Of a stretch of 64,000 nt of DNA, positions 43,781 to 52,117 are shown in pieces. The position numbers and the translations under genes were made by a program. Source of the stretch: Streptomyces scabiei 87.22 (GTDB lineage: Bacteria; Actinomycetota; Actinomycetes; Streptomycetales; Streptomycetaceae); NCBI RefSeq assembly GCF_000091305.1, contig NC_013929.1:1426001-1490000 (forward strand), written 5' to 3'. Position 1 is the stretch's first letter; every line of letters starts with the position of its first letter. Below the pieces are notes generated by a model that saw only the letters and a list, made by a program, of their open reading frames with translations, searched no databases and was not told the origin of the DNA.

Positions 43781-44298
43781 CCACCGGCACGACCCCCTGG
43801 ACGACGCGGCCGGAGACGCCCGCGGACCGGGAGGGGGTGTACGCCGTCAACGCCGCCGCCTTCGGGACCGACGCGGAGGCCCGGCTCGTCGACGCGCTCC
43901 GCGAGGACCCCGGGGCGTGGCTGCCGGAGCTGTCGTACGTCGCCGAGGCGCCGGACGGCACGCTCGCGGCGTACGCGCTGATCACGCGCTGCCATGTGGA
44001 CGAGGCCCCCGCGCTGGCGCTCGCCCCGGTCGCCGTGCTGCCGGAGGTGCAGCGGCGGGGCGCGGGCGCGGCCGTCGTGCGCGCGGTGCTGGAGGCGGCA
44101 CGCGCGCGCCGGGAGGGGCCGGTCCTCGTCCTGGGGCATCCGGAGTACTACCCGCGCTTCGGCTTCGTGCGGGCGTCCGCGTACGGCATCCGGCCGGGTT
44201 TCGAGGTGCCGGACGCGGCGATGATGGCCCTGGTGCCGGACGGTTCCGCGCCGGTGACGCCCGGCGTCATCAGGTATCCGGCCGCCTTCGGGGTCTGA
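43771..44298 (+). CDS. GNAT-family N-acetyltransferase
   Basis: A 175-aa acetyltransferase. Acetyl-CoA loop VAVLPEVQRRGAGAAVVRAVLEAAR near residue 88 and VLGHPEYYPRFGFVRASAYGI are typical of the YhbS-like subgroup. GTG start lies inside the end of the CDF gene, so translation is coupled. Acceptor unknown. Confidence 0.9.
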   Translation: MSLTTGTTPWTTRPETPADREGVYAVNAAAFGTDAEARLVDALREDPGAWLPELSYVAEAPDGTLAAYALITRCHVDEAPALALAPVAVLPEVQRRGAGAAVVRAVLEAARARREGPVLVLGHPEYYPRFGFVRASAYGIRPGFEVPDAAMMALVPDGSAPVTPGVIRYPAAFGV

Positions 44299-44417
44299 CG
44301 CGCGGGCCGCGGGTGTCTGCGGGGCGGGGCGGGCGGGTAGGACATGCGGGTTCGCGCGAAGTGCCGGGAGCGGCGGTTTCGTGCGGCAGACTTGAGGCTC
44401 GAAGAACGAGGCGAAGG

Positions 44418-45017
44418 ATGGGCATGCCGATCACACCTGCCACCGCGGTGCAGAGTTCGCAGTACGGGACCACGGAAGCGATCCTGCTGGAGCTGGTCGA
44501 CGAGGACGGCACCACGATCGGCACCGCGGAGAAGCTGGCCGCTCATCAGGCGCCCGGTCAGCTGCACCGGGCGTTCTCGGTGTTCCTCTTCGACGAGCGG
44601 GGGCGGCTGCTGCTCCAGCAGCGGGCCCTCGGCAAGTACCACTCCCCCGGCGTCTGGTCGAACACCTGCTGCGGGCACCCCTACCCGGGCGAGTCCCCCT
44701 TCGCGGCGGCCGCCCGGCGGACGCACGAGGAGCTGGGGGTCTCCCCGGCGCTGCTCGGCGAGGCGGGCACGGTCCGCTACAACCACCCGGACCCGGACTC
44801 GGGCCTGGTGGAGCAGGAGTTCAACCACCTGTTCGTCGGGCTGCTGCAGGCCCCGCTCCGGCCGGACCCGGAGGAGGTCGGGGCCACCGCGTTCGTGACC
44901 CCGGACGAGCTGGCCGAGCGGCACGCCAAGGACCCCTTCTCGGCCTGGTTCATGACGGTGCTGGACGCGGCCCGCCCGGCGGTCAGGGAGCTGACGGGCC
45001 CGTCCGCGGGCTGGTGA
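44418..45017 (+). CDS. idi: isopentenyl-diphosphate delta-isomerase (type I)
   Basis: A 199-aa Nudix-fold IPP isomerase balancing IPP and DMAPP. Catalytic Cys in NTCCGHPYPGE, Nudix helix AAAARRTHEELGV, catalytic Glu in LVEQEFNHLFVG. Start at ATG behind GAGG (6 nt); a second ATG two codons later is equally possible. It lies ~10 kb from the hopanoid operon and stands alone, but would serve its isoprenoid supply. Confidence 0.95.
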   Translation: MGMPITPATAVQSSQYGTTEAILLELVDEDGTTIGTAEKLAAHQAPGQLHRAFSVFLFDERGRLLLQQRALGKYHSPGVWSNTCCGHPYPGESPFAAAARRTHEELGVSPALLGEAGTVRYNHPDPDSGLVEQEFNHLFVGLLQAPLRPDPEEVGATAFVTPDELAERHAKDPFSAWFMTVLDAARPAVRELTGPSAGW

Positions 45018-45036
45018 CGGCCCCCGGTCCGGGGAA

Positions 45037-45054
45037 GCCGGTCCACCGACCGGC
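45037..45054. terminator. short convergent hairpin between idi and the ATPase gene
   Basis: GCCGGTC / GACCGGC 7-bp stem with a 4-nt loop between two converging genes; may act in both directions. Confidence 0.5.
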
Positions 45055-45060
45055 GGCCAC

Positions 45061-45576
45061 TCACCCCTGGATCAGGTGTGCGGGTCTGAGCGGCAGGGCG
45101 GCCCAGATCACCTTGCCGCCGCTCGCGGTGTGCTCGACGTCGCAGACGCCGCCCGCCTCCAGGGTGATCTCGCGCACCAGGAGCAGGCCGCGGCCGCCGA
45201 GCCGGCCGTGGTCGGTCTCCAGGGCGGTCGGACGGTAGGGGTGGTTGTCCTCCACGGACACCCGCACCCATTCCGCTCCGACGGCGACCTCGACGGCCAG
45301 CGTGGGGGACAGGAGCGCCGCGTGTTTCACGGCGTTCGTCACCAGCTCGGAGACGATCAGCAGAAGTCCTTGGACGAGGTCGTCCGAGATCGGCACGCCC
45401 TGACGGGCGAGCAGCTCCCGGACGGCGCGCCGCGCCTGCGGCACCGAGGCGTCGACGGCGGCAGCGGTGAACCGCCAGACCCCTTCGTAGGGCAGTGGCT
45501 CCGGCGGCCTCGGGTCGTCGGAGCCGTGCCCGCCGCCGTCAGGGCGAGGGTCGCTCCCGCGCCCTTGGTCGTCCAT
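45061..45576 (-). CDS. anti-sigma-type ATP-binding protein (HATPase_c_2)
   Basis: A 171-aa serine-kinase-like protein of the RsbW/SpoIIAB superfamily. N-box LIVSELVTNAVKHA, G1-like VEDNHPYRP and G2-like GGRGLLLVREI are present; the N-terminal ~25 residues are disordered. Streptomyces has dozens of such proteins acting on sigma factors or anti-sigma antagonists; no partner is adjacent. ATG behind AAGGGTGG chosen over longer in-frame starts. Confidence 0.87.
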   Translation of the reverse strand: MDDQGRGSDPRPDGGGHGSDDPRPPEPLPYEGVWRFTAAAVDASVPQARRAVRELLARQGVPISDDLVQGLLLIVSELVTNAVKHAALLSPTLAVEVAVGAEWVRVSVEDNHPYRPTALETDHGRLGGRGLLLVREITLEAGGVCDVEHTASGGKVIWAALPLRPAHLIQG

Positions 45577-45823
45577 TGTCCGGTCGCCACCCTTGCGCTC
45601 GATTGTCACCACATGTCGAGTGTTGGTAACCCGAGGCCGAGCACGAAGGACTGAACAGAAGTCAGCGCGTATCGACGATTTCACGACCGTCCGCGAGCGA
45701 TCCCGTCAGACGTGCGACCGAGTTTGTTCGGCGCTTGTCCGATCCAGAACTATTCGGGTTGTACGGGTTTGGCGTCGGAGCCGGTGGCGGGCCGGCCTGG
45801 GCCATCGCACTAGCATCCGGTCC

Positions 45824-46567
45824 ATGGAGCCTCAGCTGCTGGACACCGTCGCGGACGGGGTCGCGACCGTCGTCGTCCACCATCCGGCCAAGCGCAACGC
45901 CATGACGGCCGGGATGTGGCGCGCGCTGCCGCCGCTGCTCGACCGGCTCGCCGCCGACCCCGGGGTGCGGGCCCTGGTGCTCACCGGGGAGGGCGGGACG
46001 TTCTGCGCGGGCGCCGACATCTCCACGCTGCGGGAGTCCCCGGGGGAGGCCCAGGAGCTGGCGGGCCGTGCCGAGGAGGCGCTCGCGGCCTTCCCTCTGC
46101 CGGTCGTCGCGGCGATCCGGGGGCACTGCGTGGGCGGCGGCGCGCAGTTGGCGGCGGCCTGCGATCTGCGGTTCGCCGAGGAGGGCGCGCTGTTCGGGAT
46201 CACCCCGGCGAAGCTGGGGCTCGTCTATCCGGCCTCCTCCACCCGGCGGCTGGTGTCGCTGGTCGGGCCGGGCACCGCCAAGTACCTCCTGTTCTCCGGC
46301 GAGTTGATCGACGCGGAGCGCGCGCTGCGCACGGGCTTCGTGGACGAGGTCCTCGGTGTCGGCGAACTCGCCGTGCGGGTGGCGGAGTTCACCCGGGTGC
46401 TGGTCTCTCGCTCCCGGCTGACCCAGGCTGCAGCCAAGGAGTTCGCGAACGGCCGCACCGACCGTGACGCCCACTGGGCCGAGCAGGCCCGCGGCAGCAC
46501 CGACACCGCGGAGGGCGTCGCGGCCTTCCTGGAGCGGCGGCGGCCCCGGTTCACCTGGACGGTGTGA
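45824..46567 (+). CDS. enoyl-CoA hydratase/isomerase family protein
   Basis: A 247-aa crotonase. Oxyanion-hole segments GTFCAGADISTL and IRGHCVGGGAQLAAACDLRFA and the C-terminal helix are intact. A Glu is missing from the second typical catalytic position (ITPAKLGLVYPASS instead of xPExxLG), so hydratase activity is uncertain and an isomerase or other acyl-CoA reaction is possible. No SD sequence; TAGCAT 8 nt before the ATG suggests a leaderless mRNA. Confidence 0.9.
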   Translation: MEPQLLDTVADGVATVVVHHPAKRNAMTAGMWRALPPLLDRLAADPGVRALVLTGEGGTFCAGADISTLRESPGEAQELAGRAEEALAAFPLPVVAAIRGHCVGGGAQLAAACDLRFAEEGALFGITPAKLGLVYPASSTRRLVSLVGPGTAKYLLFSGELIDAERALRTGFVDEVLGVGELAVRVAEFTRVLVSRSRLTQAAAKEFANGRTDRDAHWAEQARGSTDTAEGVAAFLERRRPRFTWTV

Positions 46568-46583
46568 GGGGGCCGCCCGCGCG

Positions 46584-47219
46584 TCACATCAGGGCGAAGC
46601 GGCTGTTGGTGCGGAACTCCTCCACGAGGTGGGCCGGTGCCTTGTGCGGTGCGCCCGCGTCGTAGGGCGGCTGCGGGTCGTACTCGGTCATCAGCTGGAC
46701 CGCCTGGGCGTGTTCGTCGCCCGCGATCCGGCCCACCAGCGTCAGGCCCATGTCGATGCCGGAGGAGACCCCGGCCGCGGTGACGTACTTGCCGTCGATC
46801 ACGACCCGCTCCCCCGTGGGTTCGGCGCCGTACTGTGCGAGGAAGTCCAGGGCCAGCCAGTGCGAGGTGGCGCGGCGGCCTTCCAGGAGCCCCGCACCGG
46901 CCAGCAGCAGCGAGCCGGTGCACACGGAGGTCGTCCAGGCGCTGGTGCGGTCGGCCGTGCGCAGCCAGGCCAAGAGGGCCTCGTTCTCCATCTGCGCGAA
47001 CTGGCCGGGGCCGCCCGGCACCACGACGATGTCCGGGTGCGGGACCTCGGCGAGCGTCCTGTCGGCGGTGAGCGCCAGGGCGCCGGTGTCGGAGCGGACC
47101 GGACCGGTCTCCTCGGCGACGAAGACGAGTTCGGCGTCGGGGAGCCGGCCGAGGGTCTCGTAGGGGCCCACCGCGTCGAGGGCGGTGAAGCGGTCGAAGA
47201 GGACGACGGCGATCTGCAT
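46584..47219 (-). CDS. DJ-1/PfpI family protein (isonitrile-hydratase-like)
   Basis: A 211-aa class I glutamine-amidotransferase-like protein. IAVVLFDRFTALDAVGPYE and nucleophile elbow SVCTGSLLLAGAGLL (Cys near residue 98) are typical of the InhA/isonitrile hydratase subgroup. Downstream of, and 10 nt apart from, the AraC-type PfpI regulator that probably controls it. The actual substrate is unknown. Confidence 0.9.
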   Translation of the reverse strand: MQIAVVLFDRFTALDAVGPYETLGRLPDAELVFVAEETGPVRSDTGALALTADRTLAEVPHPDIVVVPGGPGQFAQMENEALLAWLRTADRTSAWTTSVCTGSLLLAGAGLLEGRRATSHWLALDFLAQYGAEPTGERVVIDGKYVTAAGVSSGIDMGLTLVGRIAGDEHAQAVQLMTEYDPQPPYDAGAPHKAPAHLVEEFRTNSRFALM

Positions 47220-47229
47220 GGGGGTCCTT

Positions 47230-48189
47230 TCAGTGGGTGGGGGCGGAGGCCGGGCGGAAGCGCCGGCGGTACTCCGCCGGGGAGGTGCCGAGGGCCTTCA
47301 CGAAGGCGCGGCGCATGGCCTCGGAGGTGCCGTAGCCGCAGGCGCGGGAGATCTCCTCGACGCCGTCGGCGGTGTCCTCCAGCAGGCGGCGCGCGTGTTC
47401 GAGGCGGACCCGGTCGACGTACCGGCCCGGGGTCGTGCCCGTCTCGGCCTGGAAGGCGCGGGCGAAGTGGCGGGGGGAGAGCCGGGCGCGGGCGGCGAGC
47501 CGCTCGACGCTCAGGTCGTCACCGGGGTGCTCGGTGATCCACTGCTGAACCTCGCGCAAGGGCTCCCGCTGGGCCGTCTGGGCGGCCAGCTGGGCGCTGA
47601 ACTGGGCCTGGTTGCCCGGTCTGCGGAGGAAGACCACGAGGTGGCGGGCGATGGCGAGGGCGGCTTCGCGGCCGATGTCCTCCTCGACCAGCGCGAGCGC
47701 CAGGTCGATGCCGGAGGTGACCCCGGCGGAGGTGGCGATGTGCCCGTCGCGGACGAAGATGGGGTCGGGGTCGACCTCGACGGCCGGGTGGCGGCGGGCC
47801 AGCGTGTCGCAGTACGCCCAGTGGGTGGTGGCCCGGCGGCCGTCCAGGAGGCCGGCCTCGGCGAGCAGGACGGCGCCGGTGCAGACCGAGACCAGGCGCG
47901 TCGCGCGCGGACCGTGCGCGCGCAGCCAGGCGACGATCTCGGGGGCGGGGTTCCGGGTGCCGTGGCCGCCGGGCACGAGCAGGGTGTGCGGGGCGGGTGC
48001 GCCGGCGAGGGAGTGGTCCGGGACGAGGGTGAGGCCGCTGGAGGTGCGTACGGGGGTGCCGTCCAGGGAGGCCGTGGCGATGCGGTAGGTCCCCGGTGTG
48101 TGCAGTTCCGCCCCGGCGAAGACCTCCAGCGGGCCCGTGACGTCGAGGCTCTGCACGCCGTCGAAGAGGACGACCAGGACAGTTCGCAT
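47230..48189 (-). CDS. GlxA-type regulator: DJ-1/PfpI domain plus AraC HTH
   Basis: A 319-aa regulator. Residues 1-185: DJ-1/PfpI domain (VVLFDGVQSLDVTGPLEVF; SVCTGAVLLAEAG retains Cys). Residues ~215-310: AraC double HTH (VERLAARARLSPRHFARAFQAETGTTPGRYVDRVRLEHARRLL). The retained Cys suggests sensing or residual chemistry. First of a two-gene unit with the free-standing PfpI enzyme; both domains look like paralogs. ATG start. Confidence 0.92.
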   Translation of the reverse strand: MRTVLVVLFDGVQSLDVTGPLEVFAGAELHTPGTYRIATASLDGTPVRTSSGLTLVPDHSLAGAPAPHTLLVPGGHGTRNPAPEIVAWLRAHGPRATRLVSVCTGAVLLAEAGLLDGRRATTHWAYCDTLARRHPAVEVDPDPIFVRDGHIATSAGVTSGIDLALALVEEDIGREAALAIARHLVVFLRRPGNQAQFSAQLAAQTAQREPLREVQQWITEHPGDDLSVERLAARARLSPRHFARAFQAETGTTPGRYVDRVRLEHARRLLEDTADGVEEISRACGYGTSEAMRRAFVKALGTSPAEYRRRFRPASAPTH

Positions 48190-48286
48190 GGCATCGATTC
48201 TTGGGTGGGCGGGCCATGGCCGCAATGACGAGTACCCCACCTTTCCTGCCATGGGACGGGAGGAGACCGGCCGGGCCCTTTCCACC

Positions 48287-48302
48287 TACCAACCGGTCGG
48301 TA
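48287..48302. promoter_or_regulatory. TetR-like palindrome over the promoter of the SCO6745-family gene
   Basis: TACCAACCGGTCGGTA is palindromic except for one base pair and runs into TAACAT, a possible -10 box 7 nt before the ATG (leaderless). The shape matches operators of many TetR/AcrR repressors, yet no TetR gene is nearby. Confidence 0.45.
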
Positions 48303-48312
48303 ACATTGGGCC

Positions 48313-49179
48313 ATGACCTCTTCCCTGCCGGAGCGCGCCGGGCGGCGCTGCCATGGGCTCCTCAACCCGTTCCACGCCGCGCACTACTTCTCGCCGGATC
48401 TCGGCCGGGAACTGGCCGCCGTGGGGGTGAAGGACCCACAGGCGGCGTACTTCGCGGTGCGGTCCGCGGCCATGGGCGCGGTCGGCGCGGGCGTGGTGAC
48501 CGCGACGTTCTTCAACTTCCGCCACGAGCGGGTGGCGGAGCACGTGCCCGCCGTGTGGGAGACCGCCGCGCCCGCGGTGGTGCTGGAGGCCCGTGAGCAC
48601 GCGGCCGACGCCACGCTGCGGCGGCTGCTGGGCGAGGAGGTGACCGCCTCCGAGGAGGTCGCCGAGGCGGCCCGGCTGGCGCTGCGCGCCACCGAGGCGT
48701 GCACGAGGACCGCGCGCCCCCTGTACGCGGCGCACGCCGATCTCCCCGTACCCGAACGCCCTCACCTCGCGCTCTGGCACGCGGCCACCCTGCTGCGCGA
48801 GCACCGCGGCGACGGACACCTCGCCGCCCTCCTCGACGCCGGCCTGGACCCGGTGGAGGCGCTGGTCAGCCACACCGCCACCGGCAAGGGCATGTCCCCG
48901 AAGTGGGCCCTCGGCACGCGCGGCTGGACCCGGGACGAGTGGGACGCCGCGAGCGACCGGCTGCGTGGGCGCGGACTGCTCGACGGCGAGGGCGCGCTGA
49001 CGGAGGCGGGCGTGGCCCTGCGCCGGGAGCTGGAGGACACCACGGACCGTCTCGACAGCGCGCCGTACGAGCATCTGGGCGCGCCCGGGGTGGAGCGGCT
49101 CACCGAGCTGATGACCGCGCTGGTGACCCGCATGCTCGCCGCGGGCGCGTTCCCGGCGGGGATGATCGGCAAGGGCTGA
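48313..49179 (+). CDS. SCO6745-family protein
   Basis: A 288-aa alpha-helical protein of the actinobacterial family named after SCO6745. Features: NPFHAAHYFSPDLGRELAAVG at the N-terminus, Ala-rich helices, HTATGKGMSPKWALGTRGWTRDEWD in the middle, and a MarR-like winged helix near the end (LRGRGLLDGEGALTEAGVALRRELE). Function unknown; a redox or regulatory role has been assumed for relatives. No SD sequence, leaderless start behind TAACAT. Confidence 0.85.
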   Translation: MTSSLPERAGRRCHGLLNPFHAAHYFSPDLGRELAAVGVKDPQAAYFAVRSAAMGAVGAGVVTATFFNFRHERVAEHVPAVWETAAPAVVLEAREHAADATLRRLLGEEVTASEEVAEAARLALRATEACTRTARPLYAAHADLPVPERPHLALWHAATLLREHRGDGHLAALLDAGLDPVEALVSHTATGKGMSPKWALGTRGWTRDEWDAASDRLRGRGLLDGEGALTEAGVALRRELEDTTDRLDSAPYEHLGAPGVERLTELMTALVTRMLAAGAFPAGMIGKG

Positions 49180-49264
49180 TCCGCCCGGTCCAGGCATGAA
49201 CGGCACGCAGTGCGGTACCCGATCTTTCCTGGCACACCCGGCCGGGAGACGAAAGGGGAAGTAC

Positions 49265-49408
49265 GTGTTCCGTGCCATCGCAGACGTGTTGCGGCAGATC
49301 GGTGGGGCCATCGCCACGGTGGTCACGCTGCCGTTCCGGGCCGTCGCCCGGCTCTTCGGCGGCGCGTCGAGTTCGACGCGCGGCGGCGGACGGGCCCGCC
49401 GGGCCTGA
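49265..49408 (+). CDS. 47-aa LPFR-motif small protein
   Basis: Short basic protein MFRAIADVLRQIGGAIAT, then VVTLPFRAVARLFGG and a Ser/Gly/Arg tail. The hydrophobic amphipathic helix with LPFR is the hallmark of the LPFR motif small proteins I recall from Streptomyces. GTG start behind GAAAGGGGAAG. Probably membrane-associated; function unknown. The next ~210 nt up to tex hold repetitive GC-rich sequence (GAGACCGG, CCGTCGAG repeats) and nothing else I can support. Confidence 0.75.
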   Translation: MFRAIADVLRQIGGAIATVVTLPFRAVARLFGGASSSTRGGGRARRA

Positions 49409-49618
49409 GAACGGCCGGGCCGAAGACATCCGGAGCCGGACGCGCGCGCCGCGTCCGGCTCCCCCGCGTCCCGGCCCGGTCGCGGCCTGTCGAGTCCGGC
49501 CCCGCCGAGACCGGGCCCGTCGAGACCGGCCCGACGAGTCTCACGCCCTGAGCCCCCGCTGTCGTCGCCACCTGCCACAATTGCCGCGCAACCCCAGCGG
49601 AGAAGGCGGTACGGGAAC

Positions 49619-52003
49619 GTGACGACACCCGGGTCGATCGAAGTACGGTCCATCGAAGGCAGGATCGCCGAGGAGCTCGGCGTACGGGAGCGGCAGGTCA
49701 GAGCCGCGGTGGAGCTGCTCGACGGCGGTTCGACCGTGCCCTTCATCGCCCGCTACCGCAAGGAAGCGACCGAGATGCTCGACGACACGCAGCTGCGCAC
49801 GCTGGAGGAGCGGCTGCGCTATCTGCGGGAGCTGGAGGAGCGGCGCACGGCGATCCTCGACTCGGTGCGCGAGCAGGGCAAGCTGACGCCCGAGGTCGAG
49901 ACGCAGATCCGGGCCGCGGAGACCAAGGCGCGACTGGAGGACATCTACCTGCCCTTCAAGCCCAAGCGGCGCACGAAGGCCCAGATCGCCCGCGAGGCGG
50001 GCCTCGAACCGCTGGCGGAGGGGCTGCTCGGCGACCCGGCCGTCGCGCCCCTGGCCGCCGCCGCTGCCTTCGTGGACGCCGAGAAGGGCGTCGCCGATCC
50101 GCAGGCCGCGCTGGACGGCGCGCGGGCGATCCTCACCGAGCGGTTCTCCGAGGACGCCGACCTGATCGGCGAGCTGCGCGAGCGCATGTGGGTGCGCGGG
50201 CGGCTGGCCGCCAAGGTGAAGACCGGCAAGGAGGAGGCGGGCGCCAAGTTCGCCGACTACTTCGACTTCACGGAGCCGTTCACCGATCTGCCCTCCCACC
50301 GCATCCTGGCGATGCTGCGCGGCGAGAAGGAGGACGTCCTCGATCTCGTGCTGGAGCCGGAGGAGCCCTCCGAGCAGCCCGGTCCCTCCTCCTACGAGGG
50401 GATCGTCGCCCATCGCTTCGGGATCGCCGACCGCGGGCGCCCCGGTGACAAGTGGCTGACGGACACGGTCCGCTGGGCCTGGCGGACCCGGATCCTCGTC
50501 CACCTCGGCATCGACCTGCGGCTGCGGCTGCGGACGGCCGCCGAGGACGAGGCGGTGAACGTGTTCGCGGCGAACCTGCGCGACCTGCTCCTGGCCGCCC
50601 CCGCCGGCACCCGCGCCACGCTCGGCCTCGACCCCGGCTTCCGTACGGGCGTGAAGGTCGCCGTGGTGGACGCGACCGGCAAGGTCGTGGCCACCGACGT
50701 GATCTACCCGCACGTCCCGGCCAACAAGTGGGACGAGGCCGTCGCGAAGCTGGCGCGTCTGGCGAAGGAGCACGCGGTCGACCTGATCGCGATCGGCAAC
50801 GGCACGGCCTCCCGCGAGACCGACAAGCTCGCCGGTGAACTCATCACCAAGCACCCGGAGTTGAAGCTCACCAAGGTGATGGTGTCCGAGGCGGGCGCGT
50901 CCGTGTACTCGGCGTCGGCGTTCGCCTCCCAGGAGCTGCCGGGCATGGACGTCTCGCTGCGCGGCGCCGTGTCCATCGCGCGCCGCCTCCAGGACCCCCT
51001 GGCCGAGCTGGTGAAGATCGACCCGAAGTCCATCGGTGTCGGGCAGTACCAGCACGACCTGTCCGAGGTGAAGCTGTCGCGTTCGCTGGACGCGGTGGTG
51101 GAGGACTGTGTGAACGGCGTGGGCGTGGACGTGAACACGGCCTCCGCGCCGCTCCTCGCGCGCGTGTCCGGCATCTCCTCCGGCCTCGCCGAGAACATCG
51201 TGGCCCACCGCGACGCCAACGGCCCCTTCAGCTCGCGCTCCCAGCTGAAGGGCGTGGCACGGCTCGGCCCCAAGGCGTACGAGCAGTGCGCGGGGTTCCT
51301 GCGGATCCGGGGCGGCGACGATCCGCTGGACGCGTCCAGCGTGCACCCGGAGGCGTACCCCGTCGTGCGGCGGATGGTGAAGACCTCCGGGCAGGAGGTG
51401 GCGGCGCTGATCGGCAACACCGGCGTGCTGCGGTCGCTGAGGCCGCATGACTTCGTGGACGAGACCTTCGGTCTGCCGACCGTGAGCGACATCCTCAAGG
51501 AGCTGGAGAAGCCGGGCCGCGACCCGCGTCCCGCGTTCAAGACGGCCACCTTCAAGGACGGTGTCGAGAAGATCTCCGACCTGGTGTCCGGGATGGTGCT
51601 GGAGGGGGTCGTGACGAACGTGGCGGCCTTCGGGGCGTTCATCGACGTCGGTGTCCACCAGGACGGGCTGGCGCATGTCTCGGCGCTGTCGAAGACCTTC
51701 GTGAAGGATCCGCGGGACGTGGTGAAGCCCGGGGACATCGTGAAGGTGAAGGTGCTCGACGTCGACATTCCGCGCAAGCGGATCTCGCTCACGCTGCGGC
51801 TGGACGACGAGGCGGCGCCGAAGGGGGCGGCCGGGTCGCCCGGCGGGGGTTCACGGCAGCAGCGGGGTGCCCGTGGCGGGCAGCCGCCCCGGCAGCAGGG
51901 GCGTGGGGGTGCGCGGCAGGGAGGTGCGGCGGCGCCGCCGGCGAACAGTGCGATGGCCGACGCGTTGCGGCGGGCGGGGTTGGTGGACAAGAAGCGGGGC
52001 TGA
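49619..52003 (+). CDS. tex: Tex-family RNA-binding protein
   Basis: A 794-aa transcription accessory factor. Helical N-terminus ([19 protein letters not shown]), YqgF/RNase-H-like domain ([16 protein letters not shown] near residue 340), helix-hairpin-helix domains ([23 protein letters not shown]) and a C-terminal S1 RNA-binding domain at about 655-725 ([26 protein letters not shown]). A Gly/Arg/Gln-rich tail follows S1, longer than in E. coli. GTG start behind GGAGAAGG. Housekeeping, conserved in most bacteria. Confidence 0.96.
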   Translation: MTTPGSIEVRSIEGRIAEELGVRERQVRAAVELLDGGSTVPFIARYRKEATEMLDDTQLRTLEERLRYLRELEERRTAILDSVREQGKLTPEVETQIRAAETKARLEDIYLPFKPKRRTKAQIAREAGLEPLAEGLLGDPAVAPLAAAAAFVDAEKGVADPQAALDGARAILTERFSEDADLIGELRERMWVRGRLAAKVKTGKEEAGAKFADYFDFTEPFTDLPSHRILAMLRGEKEDVLDLVLEPEEPSEQPGPSSYEGIVAHRFGIADRGRPGDKWLTDTVRWAWRTRILVHLGIDLRLRLRTAAEDEAVNVFAANLRDLLLAAPAGTRATLGLDPGFRTGVKVAVVDATGKVVATDVIYPHVPANKWDEAVAKLARLAKEHAVDLIAIGNGTASRETDKLAGELITKHPELKLTKVMVSEAGASVYSASAFASQELPGMDVSLRGAVSIARRLQDPLAELVKIDPKSIGVGQYQHDLSEVKLSRSLDAVVEDCVNGVGVDVNTASAPLLARVSGISSGLAENIVAHRDANGPFSSRSQLKGVARLGPKAYEQCAGFLRIRGGDDPLDASSVHPEAYPVVRRMVKTSGQEVAALIGNTGVLRSLRPHDFVDETFGLPTVSDILKELEKPGRDPRPAFKTATFKDGVEKISDLVSGMVLEGVVTNVAAFGAFIDVGVHQDGLAHVSALSKTFVKDPRDVVKPGDIVKVKVLDVDIPRKRISLTLRLDDEAAPKGAAGSPGGGSRQQRGARGGQPPRQQGRGGARQGGAAAPPANSAMADALRRAGLVDKKRG

Positions 52004-52065
52004 GTGGTTGGGGGTGCGCTGTCGGGTGCGGGTGCGTGGGGCTTCTCGCGCAGTTCCCCGCGCCC

Positions 52066-52103
52066 CTGAAAAAGGCAGGGGCTTCGCCCTCTGCCTTTTT
52101 CAG
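52066..52103. terminator. bidirectional terminator between tex and the ABC-F gene
   Basis: Perfect 13-bp stem CTGAAAAAGGCAG / CTGCCTTTTTCAG, extended by GGGC/GCCC around a TTC-type loop, with A5 and T5 tracts on the arms; it serves both converging genes. Directly left of it lies a common Streptomyces intergenic sequence (TCGCGCAGTTCCCCGCGCCC). Confidence 0.9.
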
Positions 52104-52117
52104 CCCGCTCGAGCCGC

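Noticed and set aside
42616..44298. 560-residue open frame ending in the GNAT gene
   Set aside because: Only the part from 43771 is real; upstream it is a shadow of galE and the CDF transporter.
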